Assembly: GCA_003332265.1 (NCBI GenBank)
Contig: QPGA01000016.1
Location: forward strand, 1 to 59,201
Direction of reading: 5' to 3'
From: Candidatus Accumulibacter meliphilus
Lineage (GTDB): Bacteria > Pseudomonadota > Gammaproteobacteria > Burkholderiales > Rhodocyclaceae
DNA: 59,201 nucleotides
Shown: piece by piece, positions 1 to 8,144 of the stretch
How positions within the stretch are numbered: the first letter of the stretch is position 1
Layout of the letters: every line of letters starts with the position of its first letter
The notes under the pieces: generated by a model
Told to the model about the DNA's origin: nothing
Seen by the model: only the letters and a program-made list of their open reading frames with translations
Databases searched by the model: none
Made by a program: the position numbers and the translations under genes

Positions 1-465
1 TTCAAGCGGCCGCAAGATGCTCCCCATCTAAGGACGGACCTCAACCATGCGCGCAGCCTGCCGCCGCAAGCGGAACCGCTTGCCGCAGAGGAGGAGGCTT
101 CCGAGGCACGCAGCCTGCCGCTACAAGCGGAATCGCGTGGCGCAGAGCGTGAGGCTTTCGAGGTAAGCAGCCTGTCGCCACAGACGGACGCGCGTGTCGC
201 AGCGCAGGCGGCTTCTGCGTTGGAAGGGGGCGCGTCAGATCTTCTTGTGCTTCTGAGCAGCCTGCAGCAACACGCAGAACAGCGTGCTGGAGAGCAGGAG
301 GCTTCTGGGTCCGGAGGGGGCGGCTCAGCCCTTCTTGCCCTCGTGAATAAGCTGGCCGGTGTGTATCTGGAGGCGGCGAAGGCGGTTCAGCCGCAGATCG
401 CGGGGACGAACTGCTCAGCCTCGTCTGACGGCGTGATGGCCGACCTTGGATGTACGATTCGGTAA
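1..465 (+). CDS. C-terminal part of a repeat-rich hypothetical protein (5' end outside window)
   Basis: Frame +1 is open from the first base to the TAA at 463-465, so about 154 codons of a longer protein are present; the ATG at 220 is probably internal. The protein contains degenerate units of about 19 residues (57 bp): ARSLPPQAEPLAAEEEASE, ARSLPLQAESRGAEREAFE, then more diverged copies beginning SSLSPQ and SSLQQH. The last two are followed by a related Gly-rich plus (L)LxLL block. No signal peptide or domain is recognised. The Ala/Glu/Gln-rich repeats suggest a helical or low-complexity surface or structural protein, but no function is assigned. The conserved codon-length periodicity is the main argument that it is coding. 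Confidence 0.55.
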   Translation, partial: FKRPQDAPHLRTDLNHARSLPPQAEPLAAEEEASEARSLPLQAESRGAEREAFEVSSLSPQTDARVAAQAASALEGGASDLLVLLSSLQQHAEQRAGEQEASGSGGGGSALLALVNKLAGVYLEAAKAVQPQIAGTNCSASSDGVMADLGCTIR

Positions 466-530
466 TGATCGAGGTGTCGCCCTGCGCTTGTTGTGCGGGG
501 TAGGTGTGTCGCCGTCGGCCGCCACCCGGC

Positions 531-700
531 AACGCAAACCTTGTCGAGCGCCACGGCCGCTGAAGTGCCGCAGGCGCCGCGCGTGTGGTGTTGCTGGCAG
601 GGTCGAGCGAATGAATGTCAGGTAGCGCATGGGTTTCGCGCTGCTTTCTGGCTTGCTGAAAGTCTTGTTATAAAAGGAGCACTACCCCAGCTCGCAATGA
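531..700. repeat. Diverged copy of the csx16 3' end and its downstream DNA (copy 1)
   Basis: This stretch aligns with 1626-1791 at roughly 75-80 % by eye. Shared blocks include CTTGTCGA(G/A)CGCC, GAAGTGCCGC(A/C)GGCGCC, TTCGCGCTGC and AAAGGAGCACTA followed by CAGCTCGCA. The first ~30 bp correspond to the last codons and stop of csx16 (LVER then stop), so it looks like the scar of a second csx16-type unit. No gene is supported between 466 and 802. Confidence 0.5.
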
Positions 701-802
701 CGGTGAGCGGGGGATGGTTGCCGAAAGTCTCATCAAGAATCCAGCACTCCACTAGAATGCTTCGTTGCCAGCCAAAGGCGGCGATGGCTTCTGGAGAAAG
801 CG

Positions 803-988
803 ATGAATCTGCAGACATTCGATCTGAACGACATCACCCGTGAGCCCTCCGATGAACAACTCGATGCCTTGATGGAAGCCGTTGCCACCGAAGCACGCAG
901 GCAGTCGCAGGTGGCGCGCGAACAATTGCTGATTCGCCTGCGCGCCGAGATCTCGGCGATAGAACGGTATTCCGGCAAGAGCGCGTGA
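803..988 (+). CDS. Small hypothetical protein (61 aa)
   Basis: A 61-codon ORF starting MNLQTFDLNDITREP has a good ribosome-binding site (GGAG, 7 bases before the ATG at 803). The protein is acidic, predicted helical, with heptad-like spacing in the segment LDALMEAVATEARRQSQ to LLIRLRAEISAIERY. No signal peptide, membrane segment or known domain is seen. It lies between two copies of a duplicated segment and 370 bp upstream of csx16 in the same orientation, so it could be an accessory of the CRISPR neighbourhood or an unrelated small gene. Function unknown. The region 989-1360 has only weak overlapping ORFs that I do not support. Confidence 0.5.
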   Translation: MNLQTFDLNDITREPSDEQLDALMEAVATEARRQSQVAREQLLIRLRAEISAIERYSGKSA

Positions 989-1360
989 CCGAAGGCGCCA
1001 AGCCGCGCCGGCTGTCGTCGTCCAGTCCGCGCAGCGCGCAACCGAGATACGCGAAACCTTCTTGCGATACGGCGTCTTGGACGTGGCTGACCAAGCCGGG
1101 CGAGCTGCTGCTGGGCAAGCGCTGCGATGAAGGCAATCGTGAAAGGAGCCGAGCGCGAGCGGCAAGTCAGGACGCTTGGTCGCCTGGAACGGCAGTGCGA
1201 GTTGCCGATTGCCTGACCGTTACATCGGTCGATTATGCGCCTCTTGTCGTGCCTCGAAGACGACCGAAAATTCGGCGCAATCCGGTATGTTCTTTTCCGA
1301 CAATCGCCTTAAACCCCGGGCTTTTTCCGGCGATGCTTACTGGTTCGAGCGCGCCTTGAC

Positions 1361-1657
1361 ATGACTATCTGGTTCGTCTCCCGCCACCCGGGTGCCGTCG
1401 CCTGGGCTCAGCGGCAGGGCATCGCCGTTGATCGGCAGCTCGCCCATCTCGACCCGCAACAGGTTGCTACAGGTGACACGGTTATCGGCACCCTGCCGAT
1501 CAATCTTGCCGCCGAGGTTTGCGCGCGCGGAGCCCGTTACTACCATCTCACGCTGCGCCTGCCGTCCGCACTGCGTGGTACGGAACTCGATGCCGACCAG
1601 CTTGAGCAGCTCGGTGCCTGCATCGAAGCCTACCTTGTCGAACGCCGCAGCCCCTGA
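1361..1657 (+). CDS. csx16: Csx16 (VVA1548 family) CRISPR accessory protein
   Basis: The 98-residue product matches the Csx16 pattern: N-terminal TIWFVSRHPGAVAWAQRQG, central GDTVIGTLPINLAAEVCARG, and a C-terminal RGTELDADQLEQLGACIEAY helix. Family members occur almost only in type III loci and were predicted from comparative genomics to be ring nucleases that degrade cyclic oligoadenylate and switch off the response. The gene is on the plus strand, convergent with the cas1/cas2 end of the locus, so it must have its own promoter. There is no convincing Shine-Dalgarno before the ATG at 1361. Full length for the family; start chosen because family homology begins at residue 2. Ring-nuclease activity here is inference. 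Confidence 0.85.
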   Translation: MTIWFVSRHPGAVAWAQRQGIAVDRQLAHLDPQQVATGDTVIGTLPINLAAEVCARGARYYHLTLRLPSALRGTELDADQLEQLGACIEAYLVERRSP

Positions 1658-1791
1658 AGTGCCGCCGGCGCCGCGCGCTTGGTGTTGCGGGCCGGGTGGA
1701 GCGTAGGAATTCCAGCTACCGCACGGGGTTCGCGCTGCCTGCGGGCTTGCGCAAAGTCTCGTCATGAAAGGAGCACTAGCGCAGCTCGCAG
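1626..1791. repeat. csx16 3' end plus downstream segment (copy 2)
   Basis: This is the partner of the repeat at 531-700. It starts inside the last codons of csx16 and stops exactly where the MITE-like element at 1792 begins. The direct-repeat pair brackets about 0.9 kb including the 61-aa ORF, consistent with an old tandem duplication followed by decay of one copy. Confidence 0.5.
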
Positions 1792-1918
1792 GTCATTGCG
1801 AGGAGGCGAAGCCGACGCGGCAATCCAGAGGTTTGGCTCTTCGCGTGGCTGATACGGTCGAAAGTCAGCGAGAGGATGGCACCGGATTGCCAGCTCGGCT
1901 GCGCTTCGTCGCAATGAC
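1792..1918. mobile_element. MITE-like element, copy A (127 bp, terminal inverted repeats)
   Basis: The left end begins GTCATTGCGAGGAGGCGAAG and the right end reads as its reverse complement (CTGCGCTTCGTCGCAATGAC with a few changes), giving inverted ends of about 37 bp around a short core containing AGAGGTTTGGCTCT and GAGAGGATGGCAC. Copies at 17257-17383 and 20005-20107 share ends and core. It is too short to encode a transposase. 1919-2049 after it shows a short GACGGTGACGGTGACC tandem and nothing else. Confidence 0.75.
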
Positions 1919-2049
1919 GGTGTCGGTCACGGCGACGGTGACGGTGACCGAGTTGGTCAATAACGGCGTGCGGGACGCAGTCGGGTGTGCGATGCGGGCG
2001 GCGCTGCGGCTGGCACGGCCTGGCGCCTGGCAGCCTGCAGGCTCGCCGC

Positions 2050-2355
2050 TCAGGCGATTGCCGCGGGCAGCCCGGTCCACACGATTCCCTCCGGCAAACT
2101 GGCGCGCCCGATGCGGCCCTGAAAGCCGCGTGCGGGCAGCGGATAGCAGCGCACGTCGTCGTCGGCAAGTTCCATCAGCTCGGCAATCTCGTCCAGGCAG
2201 CGGTCCTTGTCGACTTCGCTGCCGACCAGCAGAAAGATGCTGTACTCGAGCGGCGCCGCGTGCTTGCACATCTCGCGATGGATGCGCTGCAAGCGGCGCT
2301 GGTTGCTGATGTCGTAGCCGATCACGAAGGCCTGCAAACTATTCGTCGAAGTCAT
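2050..2355 (-). CDS. cas2: Second Cas2-family protein (distal to cas1)
   Basis: The 101-residue product has the Cas2 ferredoxin-like start, FVIGYDISNQRRLQRIHREM, with the conserved Asp after the first strand, then SIFLLVGSEVDKDRCLDEIAE and a C-terminal RCYPLPARGFQGRIG strand region. Cas2 forms the core of the Cas1-Cas2 spacer integrase; nuclease activity is not needed for integration. The start chosen at 2355 (two adjacent ATG codons, 2358 and 2355) overlaps the end of cas1 by 17 bp, so translation is probably coupled. Its sequence is clearly different from the other Cas2 at 3401-3688; this is not a recent duplication. It is the last minus-strand gene of the locus. Confidence 0.85.
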   Translation of the reverse strand: MTSTNSLQAFVIGYDISNQRRLQRIHREMCKHAAPLEYSIFLLVGSEVDKDRCLDEIAELMELADDDVRCYPLPARGFQGRIGRASLPEGIVWTGLPAAIA

Positions 2356-3385
2356 CATCTTCGGCTTCGGCCAGCGTATCGAGGCCATCCGTAGCGAGTG
2401 GCGGCAGCAGCGCATGCGTATCCTTGCGCTGCGCGGGCGGCGCATCGACGGAACCCGCTTGGGTGATCGCTGCCGCCACGTCGGACACGCTTTCGGTGAG
2501 CAGTTTGCGCAGCCGCCCGGCCAGCGGCTCCCACTCGGCGTAGTAGCGGGCGCGTCCCGCCTTGCCGAGGAGGCAGCCGCCGTCAGTCTGTGAAAAATCG
2601 TCGGCGCGCAGTTTCTCCGAGCGAAAGAGCATCAGGGTGTGCTGATCGATCTCGACGCGCAGTGGTTCGACCAGATCACAGGCGAGCGACTCGCGGCCGA
2701 AATCCAGCCCATGATAGAACCCGACGAAAGGATCGAGCCCGGCGCCGTACAAGGCCAGGACTGCCTCAGCATGCAGCAGCGTGTACGAGAGCGAGAGCAC
2801 CGCGTTCACCGGGTCTCGCGGCGGCCGGCGGTTGCGGCCGGCAAACTTCAGGCGCTCGGGCAGCAGGTCGGCGAAGCCCTCGAAGTAGGCGGCGGCACCG
2901 GCGCCTTCGAGGCCGCGCAGCGAAGCAAGCGAATGCTGCTCGTCCACCGCCCCGATGCAGCTGGCGAGTTGCCGCAGGGACAGCGTCAGCAGATAGCGTG
3001 AACGCGGCTCGTTGTCGCGGCGGAGGGTGAGGAAGTCCGCCTGTGCGCGCAGCTTGGCTTCGACGATGGCCCGCGAAAAACGCAGGCAGAAGTTGGCGTC
3101 GAGCGACAGCCGGTACTGCGCCACTCGCCGCGCCGCGTCATTGTGCGGACGACCGAGCAGCATCGTCGGCAGCGCCTTGCGCCCGGAGAGAACGACCACC
3201 CCGATTCCACGCTCGCCGAGTTTGCCGAGCAGCGACGACGACAGCGTCACGTCGCCGCGGATGAAGACCCGCGATAAGGGCGCCAGCGGCACGGTGCCGA
3301 TGCGCTCGCCGTTCTCGTAGAACACCAGCGCCTCGCCGTCCGCCTTCAGCGTCACGCAGCGCCGGTCAACATACAGACTGGTCAT
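2339..3385 (-). CDS. cas1: Cas1 integrase
   Basis: Cas1 is the metal-dependent integrase that inserts new spacers at the leader-repeat junction. The 348-residue protein has the N-terminal beta domain (SLYVDRRCVTLKADGEALVF) and the C-terminal helical domain with the expected metal ligands: E160 in RGLEGAGAAAYF, H225 in GFYHGLDFGRESLACDLVEP and the acidic pair D237/E240. A C-terminal extension of about 50 residues ends in an acidic stretch, EAEDDDFDE, part of which overlaps the downstream cas2. The upstream cas2 ends 15 bp before the ATG at 3385, so cas2-cas1-cas2 is one transcription unit. No reverse-transcriptase or other fusion is present. Confidence 0.95.
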   Translation of the reverse strand: MTSLYVDRRCVTLKADGEALVFYENGERIGTVPLAPLSRVFIRGDVTLSSSLLGKLGERGIGVVVLSGRKALPTMLLGRPHNDAARRVAQYRLSLDANFCLRFSRAIVEAKLRAQADFLTLRRDNEPRSRYLLTLSLRQLASCIGAVDEQHSLASLRGLEGAGAAAYFEGFADLLPERLKFAGRNRRPPRDPVNAVLSLSYTLLHAEAVLALYGAGLDPFVGFYHGLDFGRESLACDLVEPLRVEIDQHTLMLFRSEKLRADDFSQTDGGCLLGKAGRARYYAEWEPLAGRLRKLLTESVSDVAAAITQAGSVDAPPAQRKDTHALLPPLATDGLDTLAEAEDDDFDE

Positions 3386-3400
3386 TGTTTCTCCTCCCCC

Positions 3401-3688
3401 TCAAATGATCAGAAAAACATCCGTCACCGGCTGTGTCGCCCGGCCCAACATGTCGCGCCGCATGCGCGGATCGAGCTGGAAGATGTGTGCCCGGTCTTCA
3501 CTTAAAGCGAGCAATTCGGCCAGCGTGTTGCGCACTTCACGAAGTTCAGCCGCGGTCAGCCAGCACTCGAAGAACGACTTTTGACCACCGACCTTGTAGC
3601 CCATCAAATACCGGTGCACCCGCCGCAGCCGCTTCGGCTCGCAGATGTCGTAACAGACCAGGTACAGCGTTCGCGCCACATCGTTCAT
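3401..3688 (-). CDS. cas2: Cas2 (array-proximal)
   Basis: The 95-residue product has the classical Cas2 opening TLYLVCYDICEPKRLRRVHR, a central SFFECWLTAAELREVRN segment and an end DRAHIFQLDPRMR. The start at 3688 gives a normal-length Cas2 beginning MNDVARTLYL; an upstream in-frame ATG at 3748 would add 20 residues with no family match. A GGAGG lies about 14 bases before the chosen start, rather far. It sits 99 bp downstream (in transcription order) of the last repeat of the array and 15 bp upstream of cas1. It is the more conventional of the two Cas2 proteins and the likely integrase partner, but sequence alone cannot show which one pairs with Cas1. Confidence 0.92.
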   Translation of the reverse strand: MNDVARTLYLVCYDICEPKRLRRVHRYLMGYKVGGQKSFFECWLTAAELREVRNTLAELLALSEDRAHIFQLDPRMRRDMLGRATQPVTDVFLII

Positions 3689-3787
3689 GTCGCCACGATA
3701 GGCCTCCGTGGCACTCCTGTCAGGTCCGGCAAGCTTGCCGAAAATCACTGATCGATACAGGCGGAAAAATGCAGCGGCGGGAATCGT

Positions 3788-6700
3788 CCGTCAATCCCTT
3801 TGATTTCAGGGCTGGTTACTGACCGCCCCAGGCGAGCGCATCACCTGGAGGGACGCGGTCTCAATCCCTTTGATTTCAGGGCTGGTTACTGACCGAGGCG
3901 ATGTGGAGGTCGCACGTGTGCAGGTTATCTCAATCCCTTTGATTTCAGGGCTGGTTACTGACCAAAACTATTCCGATCTGCTTGCCAACGTCCCGGGTCT
4001 CAATCCCTCTGATTTCAGGGCTGGTTACTGACTCACGAAACCAGCCGCAAAGAAAGCGTAAGGAGCGTCTCAATCCCTTTGATTTCAGGGCTGGTTACTG
4101 ACGTGATTTCGACGATTCAGGCAGCGACTCGTACCGTCTCAATCCCTTTGATTTCAGGGCTGGTTACTGACTCTGGCTCGGCTGCACGGTGGAGCACGCG
4201 AAAACGTCTCAATCCCTTTGATTTCAGGGCTGGTTACTGACTCGCATGAGGCCCCGCATGGACCAGTTTATCCGCGTCTCAATCCCTTTGATTTCAGGGC
4301 TGGTTACTGACACATGGAACCAAAAACACAACAAAACGGCGCCCGCGCGAAGGTCTCAATCCCTTTGATTTCAGGGCTGGTTACTGACGCAGAGCGGAAC
4401 CAGGCCGGACGTTGCCTTGAGGTCTCAATCCCTTTGATTTCAGGGCTGGTTACTGACAGCTTATCGACAAAGTGTCTGCCCTCACGGACGGTCTCAATCC
4501 CTTTGATTTCTGGGCTGGTTACTGACCCAAAACCGGCGCCTACCCGAAACAGATCGGCCGCGTCTCAATCCCTTTGATTTCAGGGCTGGTTACTGACCCC
4601 AGTTCGTGTCAGGAAGCTGGTTAATGGGAAGGTCTCAATCCCTTTGATTTCAGGGCTGGTTACTGACGACAACCGCACCTTGACGGCAGGTAATAAAACC
4701 GCGTCTCAATCCCTTTGATTTCAGGGCTGGTTACTGACGCCGTCAAAACCGCCAAGGTTGCAAAGGTTATCCGCGTCTCAATCCCTTTGATTTCAGGGCT
4801 GGTTACTGACGGAGGAAGTCGTCGAAGCTAAGCTCTCGGAGGGTCTCAATCCCTTTGATTTCAGGGCTGGTTACTGACAAAGCAGCAAGCGCGTACAGCT
4901 TCGTTGCTCTTGCGTCTCAATCCCTTTGATTTCAGGGCTGGTTACTGACTGTAAGGTCTTCGCGCCAGCAGGCAAGAATCTCAAGTCTCAATCCCTTTGA
5001 TTTCAGGGCTGGTTACTGACACGTGCTTCATTCTAGCGTTTCCCATTGTTAACACGTCTCAATCCCTTTGATTTCAGGGCTGGTTACTGACAAGGGCGCT
5101 TTGTGACCTTGCATCCGACTTAGGGAGTCTCAATCCCTTTGATTTCAGGGCTGGTTACTGACAAAAGCCTGTTCAACTTCAGGAGACAAAGCAATGTCTC
5201 AATCCCTTTGATTTCAGGGCTGGTTACTGACAGCGGATCGAGCGGTATGCCGCAACACTTCCGTCTCAATCCCTTTGATTTCAGGGCTGGTTACTGACAG
5301 CACACTAGCTTTGGTGTCGTCCTATGTTGATGTCTCAATCCCTTTGATTTCAGGGCTGGTTACTGACATAGCGAGCTTGCGCGCATCGCCGCTGTTGAAG
5401 TGTCTCAATCCCTTTGATTTCAGGGCTGGTTACTGACGGCCATTGAAACGGCAGCGCAACACGGTACGGGGGTCTCAATCCCTTTGATTTCAGGGCTGGT
5501 TACTGACGCAGTTGGGCTGCTTTGCCTGTTGATCTTGGGCGTCTCAATCCCTTTGATTTCAGGGCTGGTTACTGACCGAGTGCCGCCTGATGTACAACGC
5601 CAAGGATGGGTCTCAATCCCTTTGATTTCAGGGCTGGTTACTGACACCGTTCGTCCAGCACATGCTGAACCCAATAGAGCCGTCTCAATCCCTTTGATTT
5701 CAGGGCTGGTTACTGACCAGACCTCCTCAACACATTCGAGGACCACGTGAAGTCTCAATCCCTTTGATTTCAGGGCTGGTTACTGACGCTGCCAGTTCGG
5801 TAACGCGGGAATCCAACAACAGTCTCAATCCCTTTGATTTCAGGGCTGGTTACTGACTCCGGGCATACTGCAGCAACGCACGGCGCATCTTGTCTCAATC
5901 CCTTTGATTTCAGGGCTGGTTACTGACGCCATCGTCAAGATGCATGATGCGCGCACTCTTGCAGTCTCAATCCCTTTGATTTCAGGGCTGGTTACTGACC
6001 GAGGAGGGGATTATATAATGTACCACTTATTCCTGTCTCAATCCCTTTGATTTCAGGGCTGGTTACTGACCGCATTATGATAACGCAACGAACACCGAGG
6101 AGGGGTCTCAATCCCTTTGATTTCAGGGCTGGTTACTGACGCGGAAGGTTGTAATACGCCTGAAGCGATAGTAGTGGTCTCAATCCCTTTGATTTCAGGG
6201 CTGGTTACTGACTTTACGGCAGCGCTTTGGCCTATCACAGAAATAGTCTCAATCCCTTTGATTTCAGGGCTGGTTACTGACGACATCCGCTGTCAAGCGC
6301 GAAAGCGCGAACAAGTCTCAATCCCTTTGATTTCAGGGCTGGTTACTGACAAAAAGCCGCCAGCGCGGTTAAACGTGAGGCGTCGGTCTCAATCCCTTTG
6401 ATTTCAGGGCTGGTTACTGACTTCAATCATGGCTGCTCGTACAAACAACCTGAGTCTCAATCCCTTTGATTTCAGGGCTGGTTACTGACTGGCCAGAATC
6501 AGCGACGCCGCACCGGGCATTGCGTCTCAATCCCTTTGATTTCAGGGCTGGTTACTGACGAAGATTGTCTGGGTCATTGGCTGCTAACCACTGGTCTCAA
6601 TCCCTTTGATTTCAGGGCTGGTTACTGACCTCACGCCTTGAGCGCATCGAACGTTATGCTTCAGTCTCAATCCCTTTGATTTCAGGGCTGGTTACTGACC

Positions 6701-7110
6701 GCTTTGGCCAGTAAGACCATAGGCGATTTTGTCTCAATCCCTTTGATTTCAGGGCTGGTTACTGACGCAATGAGGAAGGAAGGCATGACTCCAACTGAGT
6801 CTCAATCCCTTTGATTTCAGGGCTGGTTACTGACCGTTTGACGAATACGATAACGCAGTCGAGGTAGAGTCTCAATCCCTTTGATTTCAGGGCTGGTTAC
6901 TGACACAATCGATAATCGCATATTGCGTATCGATAATCGGTCTCAATCCCTTTGATTTCAGGGCTGGTTACTGACCCAGCATTCGACGCATACGATAGCG
7001 CGGTTATGTCTCAATCCCTTTGATTTCAGGGCTGGTTACTGACGGAGGTTGCCGCTATCATCAAGCAGCATGATGTCTCAATCCCTTTGATTTCAGGGCT
7101 GGTTACTGAC
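3788..7110 (-). CRISPR. CRISPR array, 48 repeats of 36 bp, 47 spacers
   Basis: The 36-bp repeat, read on the plus strand, begins GTCTCAATCCCTTTGATTTC and ends AGGGCTGGTTACTGAC. I counted 48 copies; spacers are mostly 32-36 bp, with one of about 41 bp after the repeat at 4276. The reverse complement ends ATTGAGAC, close to the canonical 8-nt ATTGAAAC 5' handle, so crRNAs are read leftwards, in line with the cas genes. Degeneration lies at the left end: the copy at 3788 differs in its first three bases, that at 3927 in its first base, that at 3997 has CCCTCTG and that at 4491 has TTTCTGGG. The right end is therefore the young, leader-proximal end. It begins only 5 bp after the cas6 stop codon. 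Confidence 0.98.
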
Positions 7111-7115
7111 TGCAC

Positions 7116-8144
7116 CTACAGATTTAATTCTTGTGTTTCAGACACTTGGCGCTGGCAGTCGCGGGGTTTGTCGAGGCTGTCAGAGGTGTCTTCGTGGCGG
7201 TCCCGGGCCAACTGGTATTGGCCGAGCCCGAAGCTTGCTTCCTTGCCGACATGCAGCCATTCTCCGAGTTGCAGGAAAGGGGCGAACGGTGCCAGGGGAC
7301 CTTCGAGCCGCCAGGTGCCGATGACGCCACCGAGACTCATTTTCTGCTTTTGCCGCGACGAAAAGCGGGTCCAGTCAAGCCAGGTCAGACGCTTCTCTTC
7401 GCGGATCAGTGCAGCGGCTGTGCTGAGCTTCGTAAAGTCACTGGCCAGCGGGCCGTCAGCATGGAATTCGGCGATCAGGCTCGCACGCCGGGTCAAGGCC
7501 ATGAGCAGCGTGCGCGCCTGCAGTTTGTCGGGGGGCAGCGCGCGGCCGTTGTGCTGCAGGCGCAGCGGTGTTTCAAAGTGGAGCACGGCGGCGCCGGGCG
7601 TCGCGCTGTCGTCCGTGCCTTTCAGGACAACCGTCTGCGCATGCGTAGCGATCGTTCCGATTTCAGGGCGGTGAATCTCGTGCTCGCCGGCATCACCGCA
7701 ATGGATGACGCGGTGCAGATCCGCCGTTCCGTCGCCGGCGCCGACGCCGCGCGCGAACGCGCGTCGCCAGGCCAGGATGATCAGCGGCAGTTCCTGCAGC
7801 GCCTTGCCGATCAGCACCTGGTGGAAGATCAGCGTTTCACCTTCCGCGAGCACGCGGCTGCCCCATGCCGGCGGTTCGATGACGTAGGGCACCGGCAGCT
7901 GCGAGAACTGCTGCAGGCGGTGACTGGTCGGCGGGGGCGGCGCGAAGACGGCTGGATACGGGCAGGAAGCGATCAGCGGGCAAGCGGCGCAATCCTTCTG
8001 CCGGGTCATGCACGCAAGTTGGCGCAGCGCGTGGCCGAAAGCGCCACGCAGCATCGAGCCGGCGTAGTCAGGCAGACGAATCGGCTGCCTGACCTCGAAT
8101 TCGAATCGGTAGCGGGCGACCGGGAAAGAGCTTGTCGTGTTCAT
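7116..8144 (-). CDS. cas6: Cas6 pre-crRNA endoribonuclease (RAMP)
   Basis: The 342-residue protein resembles the Cas6 type annotated as 'CRISPR system precrRNA processing endoribonuclease RAMP protein'. It has YAGSMLRGAFGHALRQLAC, a Cys-containing segment KDCAACPLIASCPYPAVF, YVIEPP, and a C-terminal EASFGLGQYQLA Gly-rich loop. It would cut pre-crRNA within the repeat to leave the 8-nt handle. The ATG at 8144 overlaps the csm5 stop (ATGA), indicating coupled translation. After the usual C-terminal end the frame runs on for about 29 polar residues (RDRHEDTSDSLDKP to ELNL) up to the first repeat; this DNA occupies the place where the leader should be. A catalytic His cannot be assigned with certainty. 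Confidence 0.88.
   Translation of the reverse strand: MNTTSSFPVARYRFEFEVRQPIRLPDYAGSMLRGAFGHALRQLACMTRQKDCAACPLIASCPYPAVFAPPPPTSHRLQQFSQLPVPYVIEPPAWGSRVLAEGETLIFHQVLIGKALQELPLIILAWRRAFARGVGAGDGTADLHRVIHCGDAGEHEIHRPEIGTIATHAQTVVLKGTDDSATPGAAVLHFETPLRLQHNGRALPPDKLQARTLLMALTRRASLIAEFHADGPLASDFTKLSTAAALIREEKRLTWLDWTRFSSRQKQKMSLGGVIGTWRLEGPLAPFAPFLQLGEWLHVGKEASFGLGQYQLARDRHEDTSDSLDKPRDCQRQVSETQELNL

Noticed and set aside
41-1165. Minus-strand ORFs of 100-163 codons in the first kilobase
   Set aside because: They are antisense to the repeat-bearing +1 frame or to the small ORF at 803, with low-complexity Arg/Pro composition.
985-1359. 124-codon plus ORF upstream of csx16
   Set aside because: Overlaps the end of the 61-aa ORF, changes character along its length, and has no ribosome site or domain.
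3689-3787. Gap between cas2 and the array as the CRISPR leader
   Set aside because: The adjoining repeats are the degenerate ones and the repeat handle points the other way, so this is the trailer end.
4314-6401. ORFs across the CRISPR array encoding repeated SIPLISGLVTD or SVTSPEIKGIET peptides
   Set aside because: They are translations of the 36-bp repeat in frames left open by spacer lengths, not genes.
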